Assembly: GCF_002224125.1 (NCBI RefSeq)
Contig: NZ_NCSM01000011.1
Coordinates: 186,001 to 250,000 of the forward strand
Direction of reading: 5' to 3'
Length of the DNA: 64,000 nucleotides
Source of the DNA: Streptomyces sp. NBS 14/10
GTDB taxonomy: Bacteria > Actinomycetota > Actinomycetes > Streptomycetales > Streptomycetaceae
Shown in pieces: positions 24,624 to 34,226 of the stretch. Below the pieces are notes generated by a model. It saw only the letters and a list, made by a program, of their open reading frames with translations. It made no database searches and was not told the origin of the DNA. The first letter of the stretch is position 1; every line of letters begins with the position of its first letter. A program made the position numbers and the translations under genes.

Positions 24624-27600
24624 ATGCCACCGCCAAAGGCTCTCGCGCCGCGGCCAAGGACGGCGAAGACGACACCTGTCGCAACGAAGGAACGGCCGGA
24701 CGTACACGGCCCCGCGGGACCCCACTTCCCGCCGTCCAACGCGGCGGTGACGGCCGCCTTGGTCGGCGGACCCGGGCCGGGCGGCGGACACGGGCCCACA
24801 CCGCTTCCGCCTTTATCGGCTCTCTCGGCGCCGTTGCCGCCCGCTGGGCAGGACATGGTCGGCAATGGCGCGATCGCGGCGGCTCGATCGGCACCAGTGG
24901 TCACGCCGGAGGCGGCGCCGGCCGCCGCGACCGCCGGCGCCGCGCCCGAGGTACAGGCACGGCCCGGCCCGAGCGCCGATCCGAAGTTCGCGACGCTGAA
25001 GAAGGACGTACAGCGCAAGAAGCGATCGGTGGCAAGCTCCCACCCGCCCCCGAAGGCGGAAGCCGGGGCCGCGCAGGATGCCGCCCGGCCGCCCAAGGAC
25101 GATGAAGAGGCGCAGGGCAAGGCCGCCAACGCCGAGAAGATGAACGAGGCCAAGCCGAAGGACTTCGACAAGGACGGGTTCATCAGGGCGGTCGAGAAGG
25201 CGATCGCCGAGAAGGCGCCGAAGAACCTCGACGAGGCGGACAAGTTCGCCGACTCCGGCAAGGCCGACGAGGTGCGGGCCGAGGTGCGCGGCAAGGTCGG
25301 CGAGGGCAGGGCGGAGTCGGCCGAGCAGATCGCGACGACGACCGCGGCGCCGCCGGACACCTCGGCGGCGGTGCCGAAGAAGGTCGTCCCGATGGCCCCG
25401 GACCGGCCACCCGGGACCCCGGGCACGCCGAATCCGGCGAACGCCGTACCGGACAAACTGCCCCCGTCGGCCACCGACTTGTCCGCCGGCCCCGCAAGGG
25501 TCGACCGGCAGATGGCGGACGCGCAGGTCACCGAGGCGCAGTTGCAGAAGTCCAACGAGCCGGCGTTCAAGAACGCCCTGGGCGAGAAGAAGGCCGCCGA
25601 GCGGCACTCCGAGGTGGCCCCCGGCCGGATGCGCGGGCACGAGAAGAAGGAGCTGCGCGCCGCCACCGCCCAGGCCCAGCGGCTCGGCGCCGCCGCCATG
25701 GGCGCGATGGGCGCCCAGCGGCTGCGGACCGGGCAGCAGGTCGGTGCGGGCAAGACCGGCGCCAAGGGCCGGGACGAGGAGAAGCGGGCCCAGGTCACGG
25801 CGGTCCTGCAAGGGGTCTTCGACACGATGAAGAAGGACGTCGAGGGCATTCTCGACGGCCTCGACAAGCTCGTCGACGACCAGTTCGGCAGAGAAGAGAA
25901 GGCGGCGCGGGAGGCGTTCACCGCCGAGCACAAGCGGAAGATGGAGGAGTACAAGGACCGGCGGTACTCGGGCGTGCTCGGCAAGGGGCGCTGGCTCAAG
26001 GACTTGTTCGCCGGGCTGCCCGCCGGGGCCGACAAGATCTTCGAGGAGGCGCGCGACAACTACGTCCGCCGGATGCGGCAGGTGATCTCCGATGTCGCCG
26101 ACACCATCGGTACGGAGCTGAACCGGGCGAAGCGCCGTATCGCGCAGGGCCGGACCGAGTTGCAGGCCGCGGTACGGGCGCTCCCGGCCGATCTGCGGTC
26201 CATCGGGCAGCAGGCGGCGGCCGAGTTCAGCGACAAGTTCGACGAGCTCACACAGTCCGTGGACGACAAGGGCAGCCAGCTCGTCGACACGCTCGCCACC
26301 AAGTACACCGATGCGCTCAAGTCCGTGGACGACGAGATCGCCGCGGAGAAGGAGAAGAACAAGGGCCTGGTGGCCAAGGCCGTGGACGCGGTCAAGTCCG
26401 TGATCAACACCATCCTGGAGCTGAAGCGGCTGCTGCTGTCGGTCCTCGCCAAGGCCGCGTCGGCGGTCATGCTGATCCTCAAGGACCCGATCGGCTTCCT
26501 GCGCAACCTGGTCTCGGCGGTCGGCGCCGGTCTGCGGCAGTTCCTGCAGAACATCGGCCGGCATCTGCAACAGGGCATTCTGTCGTGGCTGTTGGGCAAG
26601 ACGGCCGAGGCGGGTATCGAGCTGCCGTCGAAGTTCGACGTCCAGGGTGTGCTGCGGATGCTCGCCAGTGTGCTCGGGCTGACCTGGCAGAACATCCGCG
26701 CCCGGATCGTCCGCAAGGTCCCGAAGATGGAACCGGCGGTCGCGGCGGCCGAGACCGCGGTGCCGCTGGTCGCGGAGGTCCGCAAACGGGGCGTGGCGGG
26801 GATGTGGGACGACCTCAAGACGCGCGTGGGCGACCTGAAGAAGGACCTGCTGGACAAGGTCATCGCGTACGTCACGCCAACCATCGTCGTCGCCGGGATC
26901 ATGTGGGTGATCTCGCTGCTCAACCCCGCGTCCGCGTTCGTCCGGGCGGTGAAGCTGATCATCGACATCGTGCGCTTCATCGTCACCCAGGCACGCCAGA
27001 TCATCGAGTTCGTGGGCGCCGTGCTCGACGCCGTCATCGCGATTGCCCGGGGCGGCAGCGGCGGCGTACCCGACCTCATCGAAAGCGCGCTGGCCCGCTC
27101 CATCCCGGTGCTGCTGGGCGTCCTCGCCGCGATCCTGGGGGTGGGCGGGATCGCCGCCCGCGTCAAACAGATCGTCCAGGCGATGTCCAAGCCGGTGGAC
27201 CGGGCGGTGGACTGGGTGATCGACAAGATCGTGGGCCTGGTGAAGAAGCTCTGGTCCAAGATCAAGTCCGCCTTCGACCGGAAGAAGCCCAAGCCGAAGC
27301 CGAAGCCCAAGCGCCGGCCGGACCGGAAGCGGCCGGGCAGCCCGCGTCGCCGCAGGCGCCCGGACCAGCGGCGCAGGCCCGACCGGCGGAGGCCGAAGCG
27401 GAAGCGGGACCCGAAGAAGAAGCGTCCCGACAAACGGCCCGACAAACGGTCCGACGCCGACAAGAAGCGCGCCCTCGACGCCGCCGTGCGCGACGCGACG
27501 CACCTGCTCAACGAGGAAGCCGCCACGGTCAAGTCGGTGCGGCGCGGCCTCGGCCCGATCAAGCGGCAGCACGGCCTCACCCGGATCCAGCTCAAGAAGA

Positions 27601-29312
27601 TCGCCGAGGGCAAGTACCGCATCAGAGTGACCATCAACCCGAGCGAGGACACGCCGGTCGAGACCCTGTCGGAGGACGAGTTCCCGTACCGGATCGCCAG
27701 AGCGCAGGGCCGTATGGACGTCAACAGGTACGGACCGACGGTCGCGCAGTTGCACGAGGTCAGGCCCGCCGGGCAGAGCGACGACCCCTTCATCGGCTTC
27801 GTCGTCAACATGGCGGCCATCCCCTCCGAGATCGAGAGCAACCCCACGGTGGCCTCGCGGTATCTGAGTACGGCGTGGGACGTCCCCGGGGGTGGGTCCG
27901 AGGACATGGCGGCGGCCAGGACCGCCGTCGTCATCGGTGTCAACGTCTTCGAGGGCCTCGACCCCGAGAAGAACAAGAGCCAGCTGAGCGCGGCCATCGG
28001 CATGGTCAATCCGCCGAAGAAGCTCGTCGCGGCGGTCTTCGGCTTCGTCTGGACGCCCCGGTGGGTCCGCGTCCAGGGCGGGAAGGAGCAGGGCAACGCC
28101 TCCCTGGCCGAGGTCCGCGCCAAGTACCGGGGCCTCACCTCGGACGGCAAGCGGGCACTCGCCGAGAAGAACGAGTCCGGTCTGCGCGACAAGAAGGCGC
28201 TTCCCTACGGCGTCTTCCGCCAGCAGGTGCTCGGCTCCTCGTACACGAAGAAGGCGGTGGACATCCTCAGCAAGGCCAACAAGCAGGTCCACATCGTCAG
28301 CCAGGACGCCGATACCAGTGTCTCGACCACCAAGGGGATGGGCGTCCTGGCCGCCTACACCAAGGTGCTGGGCGAGATGCGGGAGCACCCGCTGCTCACC
28401 ATCGGGGGCTACACCTTCGAGAAGTTCGACTGGAAGAAGGACGCCGACCCCCGCACCGTCCAGCTGACGACGCTCTCCAACCAGGTGGACCGGGCGATCC
28501 GGGAGGCCATCGACAAGCGGTACACGCAGATGCTCTACCCGACCGAGCCGAACATGCTCATCAAGGCGTGGGACAAGGAAGGCTCCCCGGGCATCTTCCA
28601 GGATCCCCGCACCCAGGGCCTGCTCGGGGCCCAGGGTGAGCTGTACCCCATCGGCGGTGCCGAGGGCCGAAAACTCAAGCTCAAACTGATGGAGCTGTTC
28701 GGCGACGGCTTCTCCATCGTGTACGCGCCCCTGGCCAGCACCACGACGAGCCCGGCCCCGGGCGACGACAAACGCGCTCTCTCCGTGACCCCCCAGAAGG
28801 TCGTCGGCGCCGAGCGCGGCGAAGGTCTCGATCCGAAGCTGAGCGCGGAGGAGATCGCCCGCCGCAGCCACCGGGCCTACGCGCTGGTGCTGCAGTCGCA
28901 GTCCATGGCCAGCGCCACACGGCTCGCCCAGGAGTTCATCCTGTCCACCCCGAAGCCGCAGGGCGTGAGCAGGAAAGCGTGGGCGAAGCTCCAGGGCCAG
29001 CTCCAGGACATCGTCTTCGTCCATGTCGAAGAAGTCGTCAAGCTGATGGCCGACGACCCTCGGCGGACCGTGCACAGCGTGGTGATCAGGGCACGCGCGA
29101 AGAAGCTCAGAGCGGATGCCAAGCACCTGGCCCAGACCCTGGAGGAGGCGGGCACGCCGCAGGCCGGGCAGGTGGTCGAGCAGGCCAGGAAGGTGACGCG
29201 CCGGATCATCACCGCGCTGACCGCCGACGCGCTCAAGAGTGTCTGGGGCGAGCTCGCCCCGCTGCTGAGGAGCATCATGGAAGCCGAGCGGAGCGGAGAG
29301 GGGCCGGAGTGA
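24624..29312 (+). CDS. Giant candidate eCIS effector / polymorphic toxin
   Basis: A 1562-residue protein. Order: Pro/Ala-rich disordered N-terminus with AGQDMVGNGAIAAARS (74-89); a charged, mostly helical region to about 590; hydrophobic segments near 600-620, 745-770 and 826-848 with a PVDRAVDWVIDKIVGLVKKL-like helix; a Lys/Arg/Pro-rich linker about 885-950; then a ~600-residue C-terminal domain. The helical and hydrophobic middle resembles the trunk of large eCIS-associated toxins, where the tip domain varies. The tip has VHIVSQDADTSVS (D1228-x-D1230) and YPTEPNMLIKA; a glycosyltransferase-like role is possible but unproven. GGGAGGG precedes ATG 24624. Leu64 is a TTA codon. Its stop overlaps the next gene by 4 bp. 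Confidence 0.75.
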   Translation: MPPPKALAPRPRTAKTTPVATKERPDVHGPAGPHFPPSNAAVTAALVGGPGPGGGHGPTPLPPLSALSAPLPPAGQDMVGNGAIAAARSAPVVTPEAAPAAATAGAAPEVQARPGPSADPKFATLKKDVQRKKRSVASSHPPPKAEAGAAQDAARPPKDDEEAQGKAANAEKMNEAKPKDFDKDGFIRAVEKAIAEKAPKNLDEADKFADSGKADEVRAEVRGKVGEGRAESAEQIATTTAAPPDTSAAVPKKVVPMAPDRPPGTPGTPNPANAVPDKLPPSATDLSAGPARVDRQMADAQVTEAQLQKSNEPAFKNALGEKKAAERHSEVAPGRMRGHEKKELRAATAQAQRLGAAAMGAMGAQRLRTGQQVGAGKTGAKGRDEEKRAQVTAVLQGVFDTMKKDVEGILDGLDKLVDDQFGREEKAAREAFTAEHKRKMEEYKDRRYSGVLGKGRWLKDLFAGLPAGADKIFEEARDNYVRRMRQVISDVADTIGTELNRAKRRIAQGRTELQAAVRALPADLRSIGQQAAAEFSDKFDELTQSVDDKGSQLVDTLATKYTDALKSVDDEIAAEKEKNKGLVAKAVDAVKSVINTILELKRLLLSVLAKAASAVMLILKDPIGFLRNLVSAVGAGLRQFLQNIGRHLQQGILSWLLGKTAEAGIELPSKFDVQGVLRMLASVLGLTWQNIRARIVRKVPKMEPAVAAAETAVPLVAEVRKRGVAGMWDDLKTRVGDLKKDLLDKVIAYVTPTIVVAGIMWVISLLNPASAFVRAVKLIIDIVRFIVTQARQIIEFVGAVLDAVIAIARGGSGGVPDLIESALARSIPVLLGVLAAILGVGGIAARVKQIVQAMSKPVDRAVDWVIDKIVGLVKKLWSKIKSAFDRKKPKPKPKPKRRPDRKRPGSPRRRRRPDQRRRPDRRRPKRKRDPKKKRPDKRPDKRSDADKKRALDAAVRDATHLLNEEAATVKSVRRGLGPIKRQHGLTRIQLKKIAEGKYRIRVTINPSEDTPVETLSEDEFPYRIARAQGRMDVNRYGPTVAQLHEVRPAGQSDDPFIGFVVNMAAIPSEIESNPTVASRYLSTAWDVPGGGSEDMAAARTAVVIGVNVFEGLDPEKNKSQLSAAIGMVNPPKKLVAAVFGFVWTPRWVRVQGGKEQGNASLAEVRAKYRGLTSDGKRALAEKNESGLRDKKALPYGVFRQQVLGSSYTKKAVDILSKANKQVHIVSQDADTSVSTTKGMGVLAAYTKVLGEMREHPLLTIGGYTFEKFDWKKDADPRTVQLTTLSNQVDRAIREAIDKRYTQMLYPTEPNMLIKAWDKEGSPGIFQDPRTQGLLGAQGELYPIGGAEGRKLKLKLMELFGDGFSIVYAPLASTTTSPAPGDDKRALSVTPQKVVGAERGEGLDPKLSAEEIARRSHRAYALVLQSQSMASATRLAQEFILSTPKPQGVSRKAWAKLQGQLQDIVFVHVEEVVKLMADDPRRTVHSVVIRARAKKLRADAKHLAQTLEEAGTPQAGQVVEQARKVTRRIITALTADALKSVWGELAPLLRSIMEAERSGEGPE

Positions 29313-29956
29313 CCGAGGACGCGCTGCGGCGGCTGCGCGCCGAGTCGTCACGCGACGACTACGCGTCGATGGCAAGCCTGGCCAGGGCCCTCTACGCGCA
29401 CGGACTCGGGCCCCACGAGGTGGTACGGGAGTGCTACGGCGTCGGCTTCCCCGAGGAGTTCTTCGTGCTCGCCGACGCGGGCCCGCACTCCCTGGACCTC
29501 ATGGTGGACTTCCCCCTGCTGCCCTGGCGCCTGACCGTACCCCCCGATCGCGGTGGCCCGCCGGAGCGGCCCGACCCGATGGCGGACATCACGCGCAAGC
29601 TCTTCGCCCGCGACCCGGACCTGGTCCCCCTGTTCGTCGGCGTCAACGTCAACCTCGAGCACGGCGGCCGGGTGCACTGCTACAGCCTCGCCGAGCTGAG
29701 GGCGGGCCGGATGACCGTATTCGGGATCTGGAAGGACGTCGAACCGCACAACGAGGTCGAACGCTGCGGCGATTCCCTGCTCGCCGTCCTGCGCGAGCAC
29801 CACACGCAGTACGTCGACTGGCTGGAGAGCGAGTCATGGGACCCCGCGAACGTGCGGACCGACCCGGTCGACGAGGAGACCGTGACCGAGATCCGCGAAC
29901 TGGTCCCGATGATCGAGGGGTTCCAGCGCCTGGCCGCATCACGCGGGGGCAGCTGA
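29309..29956 (+). CDS. Probable immunity protein for the giant effector
   Basis: A 215-residue soluble protein starting at GTG 29309, coupled to the effector by a GTGA overlap. It has an N-terminal helical part (SSRDDYASMASLARALYAHG) and mixed alpha/beta sequence after that, with VPLFVGVNVNLEHGGRVHCYSLAEL near the middle. The compact acidic make-up, size and position immediately after a polymorphic toxin are those of immunity proteins (SMI1-like in character, but I cannot assign a family). No signal peptide or membrane helix, so it would act in the cytosol. Confidence 0.65.
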   Translation: MTEDALRRLRAESSRDDYASMASLARALYAHGLGPHEVVRECYGVGFPEEFFVLADAGPHSLDLMVDFPLLPWRLTVPPDRGGPPERPDPMADITRKLFARDPDLVPLFVGVNVNLEHGGRVHCYSLAELRAGRMTVFGIWKDVEPHNEVERCGDSLLAVLREHHTQYVDWLESESWDPANVRTDPVDEETVTEIRELVPMIEGFQRLAASRGGS

Positions 29957-30247
29957 AGCGCCGGGGACCGGCATCGCCCGCAGCGCGGCACGGGCCACGG
30001 CCGCGTTCCCCGACTGGTCCTGACCTGCCAGGAGCGAGGACCCCACCGTGGCCGGAGGGTGCGTTGCGCGGGCCACCGTCGCATTGCTCACGGGCGCCGG
30101 AGCAGGAGTCGGCGCCGGGCTCGGGGCCGGACTCGGGGCCGGCGCGTGGCGGGTGGCCGTCGCCGTGTCCTGGGTGCGGGCCGGGGGGACCGGGGCCAGG
30201 AGGCGGTGCAGGGAGAGTGGGGGTTCGGTGGGCAGCATCGGTGTCAC
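29939..30247 (-). CDS. Small Pro/Ala-rich eCIS protein with GNAAVAR motif
   Basis: A 102-residue protein, last in the eCIS operon. GTG 30247 overlaps the ATPase stop by 4 bp (GTGA). After LSLHRLLAPVPPAR comes an APAPSPAPSPAPTPAPAP tract and the segment SSLLAGQDQSGNAAVARAAL (residues 70-89), with a second half-copy SNATVARA at 54-61. GNAAVAR-like motifs are common at the N-termini of eCIS-linked cargo. The same AGQD..GN.A pattern is in the giant effector. Third-position bias supports coding; its 3' end overlaps the convergent immunity gene by 18 bp. Role unknown: adaptor, plug or small cargo are possible. Confidence 0.7.
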   Translation of the reverse strand: MTPMLPTEPPLSLHRLLAPVPPARTQDTATATRHAPAPSPAPSPAPTPAPAPVSNATVARATHPPATVGSSLLAGQDQSGNAAVARAALRAMPVPGASAAPA

Positions 30248-32367
30248 CCCTGGGATGCGTCGTCGAGCAGATGGGCGTGTGGGCCGAGTTCCGCCGGGCG
30301 GAGCAGCCGGGCCTCGCGTTGGAACTGGCGTGCCACACCCCGTACGACATGGCCCATGGCAATCGTAGGGCCGCCCCCGTCCGCCGCCGCCAGGGCCGCC
30401 GCGCGGGCCGCCGCGGTGATGGCGGCGCCCGTCATGTCCAGGCGGGCCAGGGCGTCCAGGTCCACATCGGGGGCGAGCGGGGCCTGTTCGGGGAAGGCGA
30501 GGCGCCACAGTCTGCGGCGTTCGGCGGCGGCCGGGCGGGGGAAGTGGACGACGAAGTGGAAGCGCCGGGTGAACGCCGGGTCGATGTTTTCCTTGAGGTT
30601 ACTGGTGAGGATCACCAGGCCGTCGCTGGCCTCCAGGCGTTGCAGCAGATAGCCGACTTCCAGGTTGGCGTACCGGTCGGTGCCGTGCTTCACCTCGCCG
30701 CGCTTGCCGAACAGGGCGTCAGCCTCGTCGAAGAGCAGCACCGCGTGGCTCTCCTCGGCCTGCCGGAACGCGGTCTCCATGTTCTTCTCCGTCTCCCCCA
30801 CCCATTTGGAGACGACCTGGGCGAGGTCCACCTTGAGCAGTTCCAGGCCCAGCATGCCGGCGACGATCTCGGCTGACATGGTCTTGCCGGTGCCGGGCTC
30901 CCCGGTGAAGAGCGCCTTGACCCCGCCGTGTCCCGCGCGGCGGGCGAAGCCCCAGCTCTCGGCGATCCGGGGCCAGGCGCGGAAGGCGGAGGCGATCTCC
31001 AGGATCTGGCGGAACTGGACGTCGGGCAGGACCAGGTCGTCGGCGGTGCGCCGGGGGACGATCGAGTGGACGGCGCTGCCGCTGCGGCCGCGGGTGACGG
31101 TGGCGATGGCGGGTTCGACATGGTCGGCGACCGGCTGCGGGTGTCCGTTGCCGGCCAGGCGGGCTCCGGCGTCGGCGACCGAGGCGACGGCGCGCAGTTC
31201 GCCGCCGCTCATCCGGTACCGGACGGCGAGGTCTTCGAGGAGGGTTCCGTCGAGGTCCGGGAGCGCGGCCGACCACATCGCCCGGCGGTCGGTGAAACCG
31301 GGGACGGGGACGGTGAGTTCGGCGTACGCACGGGTGGCGAGCAGGCCCGCCGGGCGCCAGGGCTTCAGACCGGTCAGGCACACCGGCACCCGCGAGCGCG
31401 GCAGCGCGGCGGACACCGCGGCGGCGCGCTGCCGCTGTGGCTCCCCGTGCAGATCGTCGGTGGGGATCCACAGCACCGCGCCCAGCGCGGCGGCCGTCCG
31501 CAGCTCGGCCTGGGGATCGGCCTCGGGATCGGCGGTCAGGGTCCGCAGCGGCGCTCCCGCGGCGCGGGCCAGCGCCTGTACGGCGTCGAGCTGACCGTCG
31601 GGCGGGCAGCCCCACAGCCCGGCCAGGTCGATGTCACCGGAGCCCAGCGCCCGGCCCAGCCGGGTGAGCCGGTCCGAGGAGAGATACGGGGACAGGACGC
31701 GCGGCTCCGGCGGCGCGACCTCGCCGGGGTCGTGGCCCAGCAGGCCGACGTCGCCGCCCCAGCCCAGCAGGAAGTCCAGCACCCCGGGGCCGATGACCAG
31801 CTCCTGGGCGAGCCCGACCGCGGCCTCGCCGTGCGCGCGCAGCAGACCGTACCGGCGCAGCGGCCCGGCCGGGCCGAGGGCGCGGCGCAGGGCGAGACGG
31901 GCCGCCGCGCCGTGCGCGCCCACGCTCACCAGCAGTTCCACGCTCGGCAGCCGCCGGTTCAGGTTGTCCACGATGTAGGCGTAGATCCGTTCGTAGCCGC
32001 GGTCCAGTTCGACCGCCGCGGTCAGCAGCAGCGCGTCCTGTTCGGCGCGGGTGAGGCCGAAGCGGGTGGCGAGCGCGTCCAGCGGCAGGGTGGTGCCCTC
32101 GGCGGACGCGCGCCGCCTCAGGTCCCGTTCGGCTTCCGGCTCCGTCGGCCGGGGCACGTACGGCTCGGCCATGGTGTCGGTGAAGGCGTGCACCTCGCCG
32201 AGCAGCACGTCGACCTGTTCGTCGGTCACGCAGTACGGCGTGAGATCCGGCCGGGTGAGCCGGGCGGCGAGCCCGGCCTGGCGCTCGACGGCGGCCCTGA
32301 GGGCTTGGTGCAGACCCGCCAGCCTCAGTCGCAGATGCTCGACCGCCGGTTCGCCCATGGCGCTCAC
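30244..32367 (-). CDS. eCIS AAA+ ATPase (Afp15/Pvc15-like)
   Basis: A 707-residue ATPase. The N-terminal 430 residues are a family-specific region; the C-terminal AAA+ module has Walker A FTGEPGTGKTMSA, Walker B VLLFDEADALFG, and a sensor/arginine-finger region LTSNLKENIDPAFTRRF. CDC48-like ATPases of this type are a hallmark of eCIS and are thought to assist effector loading or assembly. The GTG 32367 start overlaps the tape-measure stop by 4 bp; ATG 32358 is an alternative. Downstream it is coupled to the small Pro/Ala-rich gene. Confidence 0.9.
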   Translation of the reverse strand: MSAMGEPAVEHLRLRLAGLHQALRAAVERQAGLAARLTRPDLTPYCVTDEQVDVLLGEVHAFTDTMAEPYVPRPTEPEAERDLRRRASAEGTTLPLDALATRFGLTRAEQDALLLTAAVELDRGYERIYAYIVDNLNRRLPSVELLVSVGAHGAAARLALRRALGPAGPLRRYGLLRAHGEAAVGLAQELVIGPGVLDFLLGWGGDVGLLGHDPGEVAPPEPRVLSPYLSSDRLTRLGRALGSGDIDLAGLWGCPPDGQLDAVQALARAAGAPLRTLTADPEADPQAELRTAAALGAVLWIPTDDLHGEPQRQRAAAVSAALPRSRVPVCLTGLKPWRPAGLLATRAYAELTVPVPGFTDRRAMWSAALPDLDGTLLEDLAVRYRMSGGELRAVASVADAGARLAGNGHPQPVADHVEPAIATVTRGRSGSAVHSIVPRRTADDLVLPDVQFRQILEIASAFRAWPRIAESWGFARRAGHGGVKALFTGEPGTGKTMSAEIVAGMLGLELLKVDLAQVVSKWVGETEKNMETAFRQAEESHAVLLFDEADALFGKRGEVKHGTDRYANLEVGYLLQRLEASDGLVILTSNLKENIDPAFTRRFHFVVHFPRPAAAERRRLWRLAFPEQAPLAPDVDLDALARLDMTGAAITAAARAAALAAADGGGPTIAMGHVVRGVARQFQREARLLRPAELGPHAHLLDDASQG

Positions 32368-34226
32368 CCGGCCGAGAAGGTCAGGGTCCGGCCGCCCAGC
32401 CAGACCACGTCGGGCACATCGGCGAGCAGACCGCCGCGCAGGAGGTCCGCGTGGCGCCGGCCCATCGGGACGCGTACCCGGACGGCCTCCGGCTCGTAGC
32501 GCACCGTGGCCTCCAGGTCGGCGAAGCGGGTCAGGGCCAGCAGCGGATCCGGGGTCTCGCGGTCGCGCCAGAGCGTCCAGGCGATGGTGGCCAGGCCGAG
32601 CGCCGCGGCCAGGGTGACGGTGCGCTCCAGGCCGCCGTCGGGCGCCAGTGGTGCCGCCCGGCGCTCGGTGACCAGCGCGGTGACCAGGTCCGCGAACCGC
32701 TGGGCGTGGACCGGGAGTTCCGCGGCGAGGCGCAGGTCCGGGACCGTGCCCTCGGCGGTCCACAGCGGTGTGCGCCAGGGCAGCCGCGCCACCGGATCGC
32801 CGCGCAGCGGCCGTACGCCGGTCAGGAACGGCACACCCGCCGCGGCCAGTTCGCGCAGGGTGCCGGGGGGCGGGGGGCCGTCGCAGAGCAGTACGGGCGG
32901 CCGCCCGCACATCTGCCAGTACGGCAGCAGCCCGGCGGCGTGCGCGGCCCAGGCGATCGGGAACATCCCGTGGGCGTCGAAGAGAAGCAGCCCCTGGTCC
33001 GTCCCCGTGATCAGGAGCGGGTCGGCGGGGTCGTGGCCACGGCACACCGACAGCGCCAGGACGCCGTCGAGGACCGGGAGCGCGGGGCGCACCTGGCGGG
33101 CGAAGGCGGCCAGCCGCTCCTCGGCGACGGGTGGTTGGAGGCCGGCGAAGGCGGCCGCGGCCTCGCTGTCCCGGTCGGCGCGGCGCCGGCCACGTGCGGT
33201 CACGCCCAGCGCCTTGTAGCCCAGGGCCGCCGCGAACAGCGGTGCCTGATCGGCCAGTTCGACCCCGGCCAGGGCGGGGCCGATGGCGTCGAGGTACCCG
33301 ATGCGCGCCAGTGGCCCGGCGAGCAGGAAGGGCAGCGCGGACCACACCCGTACCTCGCCGGTGGCGCGCACCGCGTTGGTCGTACGGACCTCGTCGGTGG
33401 TACGCGGCTCCCCCGGCGCCTCCCCCGGCGGCTCATCCGCGGCGTGGTCGTACGGGCCGCCAGGGCCCGGGGACCGCGCCAGCCGTACCGCCTCCTCGCG
33501 GTCCGCCGACGCCAGGAAGTCGGCGAGCAGCCGGGGCAGATCCGCCGCCTCGGCGTCCGCGACCGCGGCGCGCAGCCGCTGGGGCAGCGCCTCACCGGGC
33601 CGGGACGGGTCGGCTGCCCGGCCGGGTGGGCCGGCGGGCGGAGCGGCGGCCGCGAGGGCGCGCCCGACGAGTTCGGCGAGCAGCCGTGCGGCCAGGGCCA
33701 CCGTGTCGTCGACGCCGAGAAGGGCGAGCAGATACGCCCGCACCGACTCGTCCGGCAACAGTGCCAGCAGCGCGTCCAGTTCCCCGCGCTCGGCGAGTTC
33801 GGCGAGGAGCGCGGCGGCGCCCGGGACGGTCCACGGGTCCGGCGCCGCCGCGAAGGACTCCTCCAACGACATGGCGTCGGCGCCGGGCGCGTCGACCGGC
33901 AGCTCCACCATGGGCACCGGCGCGAAGTCCACCTCGACGGGCGGCCCGCCGCCCGCAGGCCACCCGGGCCCTCCGGGCCGGCCCGGCCGGACGGTGACGG
34001 TCAGCGGCTCGGTGATCTCCACATCCGGTCCGTCTCCCGCCAGCCGCTCGGCGAAGTGGTCGGCCAGCAACTCGGGCAGGGCATCGACCACCTGGCGGAC
34101 CAGGCCCCGTGGATCGGGACCCCAGCTCCACCCACCGCGCCGGACGACCGTCACGGTGCACCGGTGCACCGTGATGTCACCGGTCTCACCAGTCTCGCCG
34201 ACGGACGGCGCGGTGGGCGCGGTCAT
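32364..34226 (-). CDS. Contractile injection system tape-measure protein
   Basis: A 620-residue protein. The N-terminus has the CIS_TMP pattern: ITVHRCTVTVVRRGGW, a helix with LVRQVVDALPELLADHFAER, then a beta strand VEITEPLTVTV. The middle is Ala/Leu-rich helical (LAELAERGELDALLALLPDESVRAYLLALLG), as expected of a ruler that sets tube length, and a compact domain follows. In eCIS this protein lies just upstream of the ATPase, as here. It overlaps both neighbours by 4 bp. Confidence 0.78.
   Translation of the reverse strand: MTAPTAPSVGETGETGDITVHRCTVTVVRRGGWSWGPDPRGLVRQVVDALPELLADHFAERLAGDGPDVEITEPLTVTVRPGRPGGPGWPAGGGPPVEVDFAPVPMVELPVDAPGADAMSLEESFAAAPDPWTVPGAAALLAELAERGELDALLALLPDESVRAYLLALLGVDDTVALAARLLAELVGRALAAAAPPAGPPGRAADPSRPGEALPQRLRAAVADAEAADLPRLLADFLASADREEAVRLARSPGPGGPYDHAADEPPGEAPGEPRTTDEVRTTNAVRATGEVRVWSALPFLLAGPLARIGYLDAIGPALAGVELADQAPLFAAALGYKALGVTARGRRRADRDSEAAAAFAGLQPPVAEERLAAFARQVRPALPVLDGVLALSVCRGHDPADPLLITGTDQGLLLFDAHGMFPIAWAAHAAGLLPYWQMCGRPPVLLCDGPPPPGTLRELAAAGVPFLTGVRPLRGDPVARLPWRTPLWTAEGTVPDLRLAAELPVHAQRFADLVTALVTERRAAPLAPDGGLERTVTLAAALGLATIAWTLWRDRETPDPLLALTRFADLEATVRYEPEAVRVRVPMGRRHADLLRGGLLADVPDVVWLGGRTLTFSAG

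Noticed and set aside
24813..29375. A 1520-codon open frame on the minus strand opposite the giant effector
   Set aside because: It is antisense to a gene with a good ribosome site, correct codon bias and a coupled downstream gene. Its translation is Leu/Arg/Asp/His-rich filler, typical of antisense in high-GC DNA.
32368..33345. Long N-terminal extension of the AAA+ ATPase frame
   Set aside because: It overlaps the tape-measure gene in another frame, and its Arg/Pro/Gly-rich translation has no family features.
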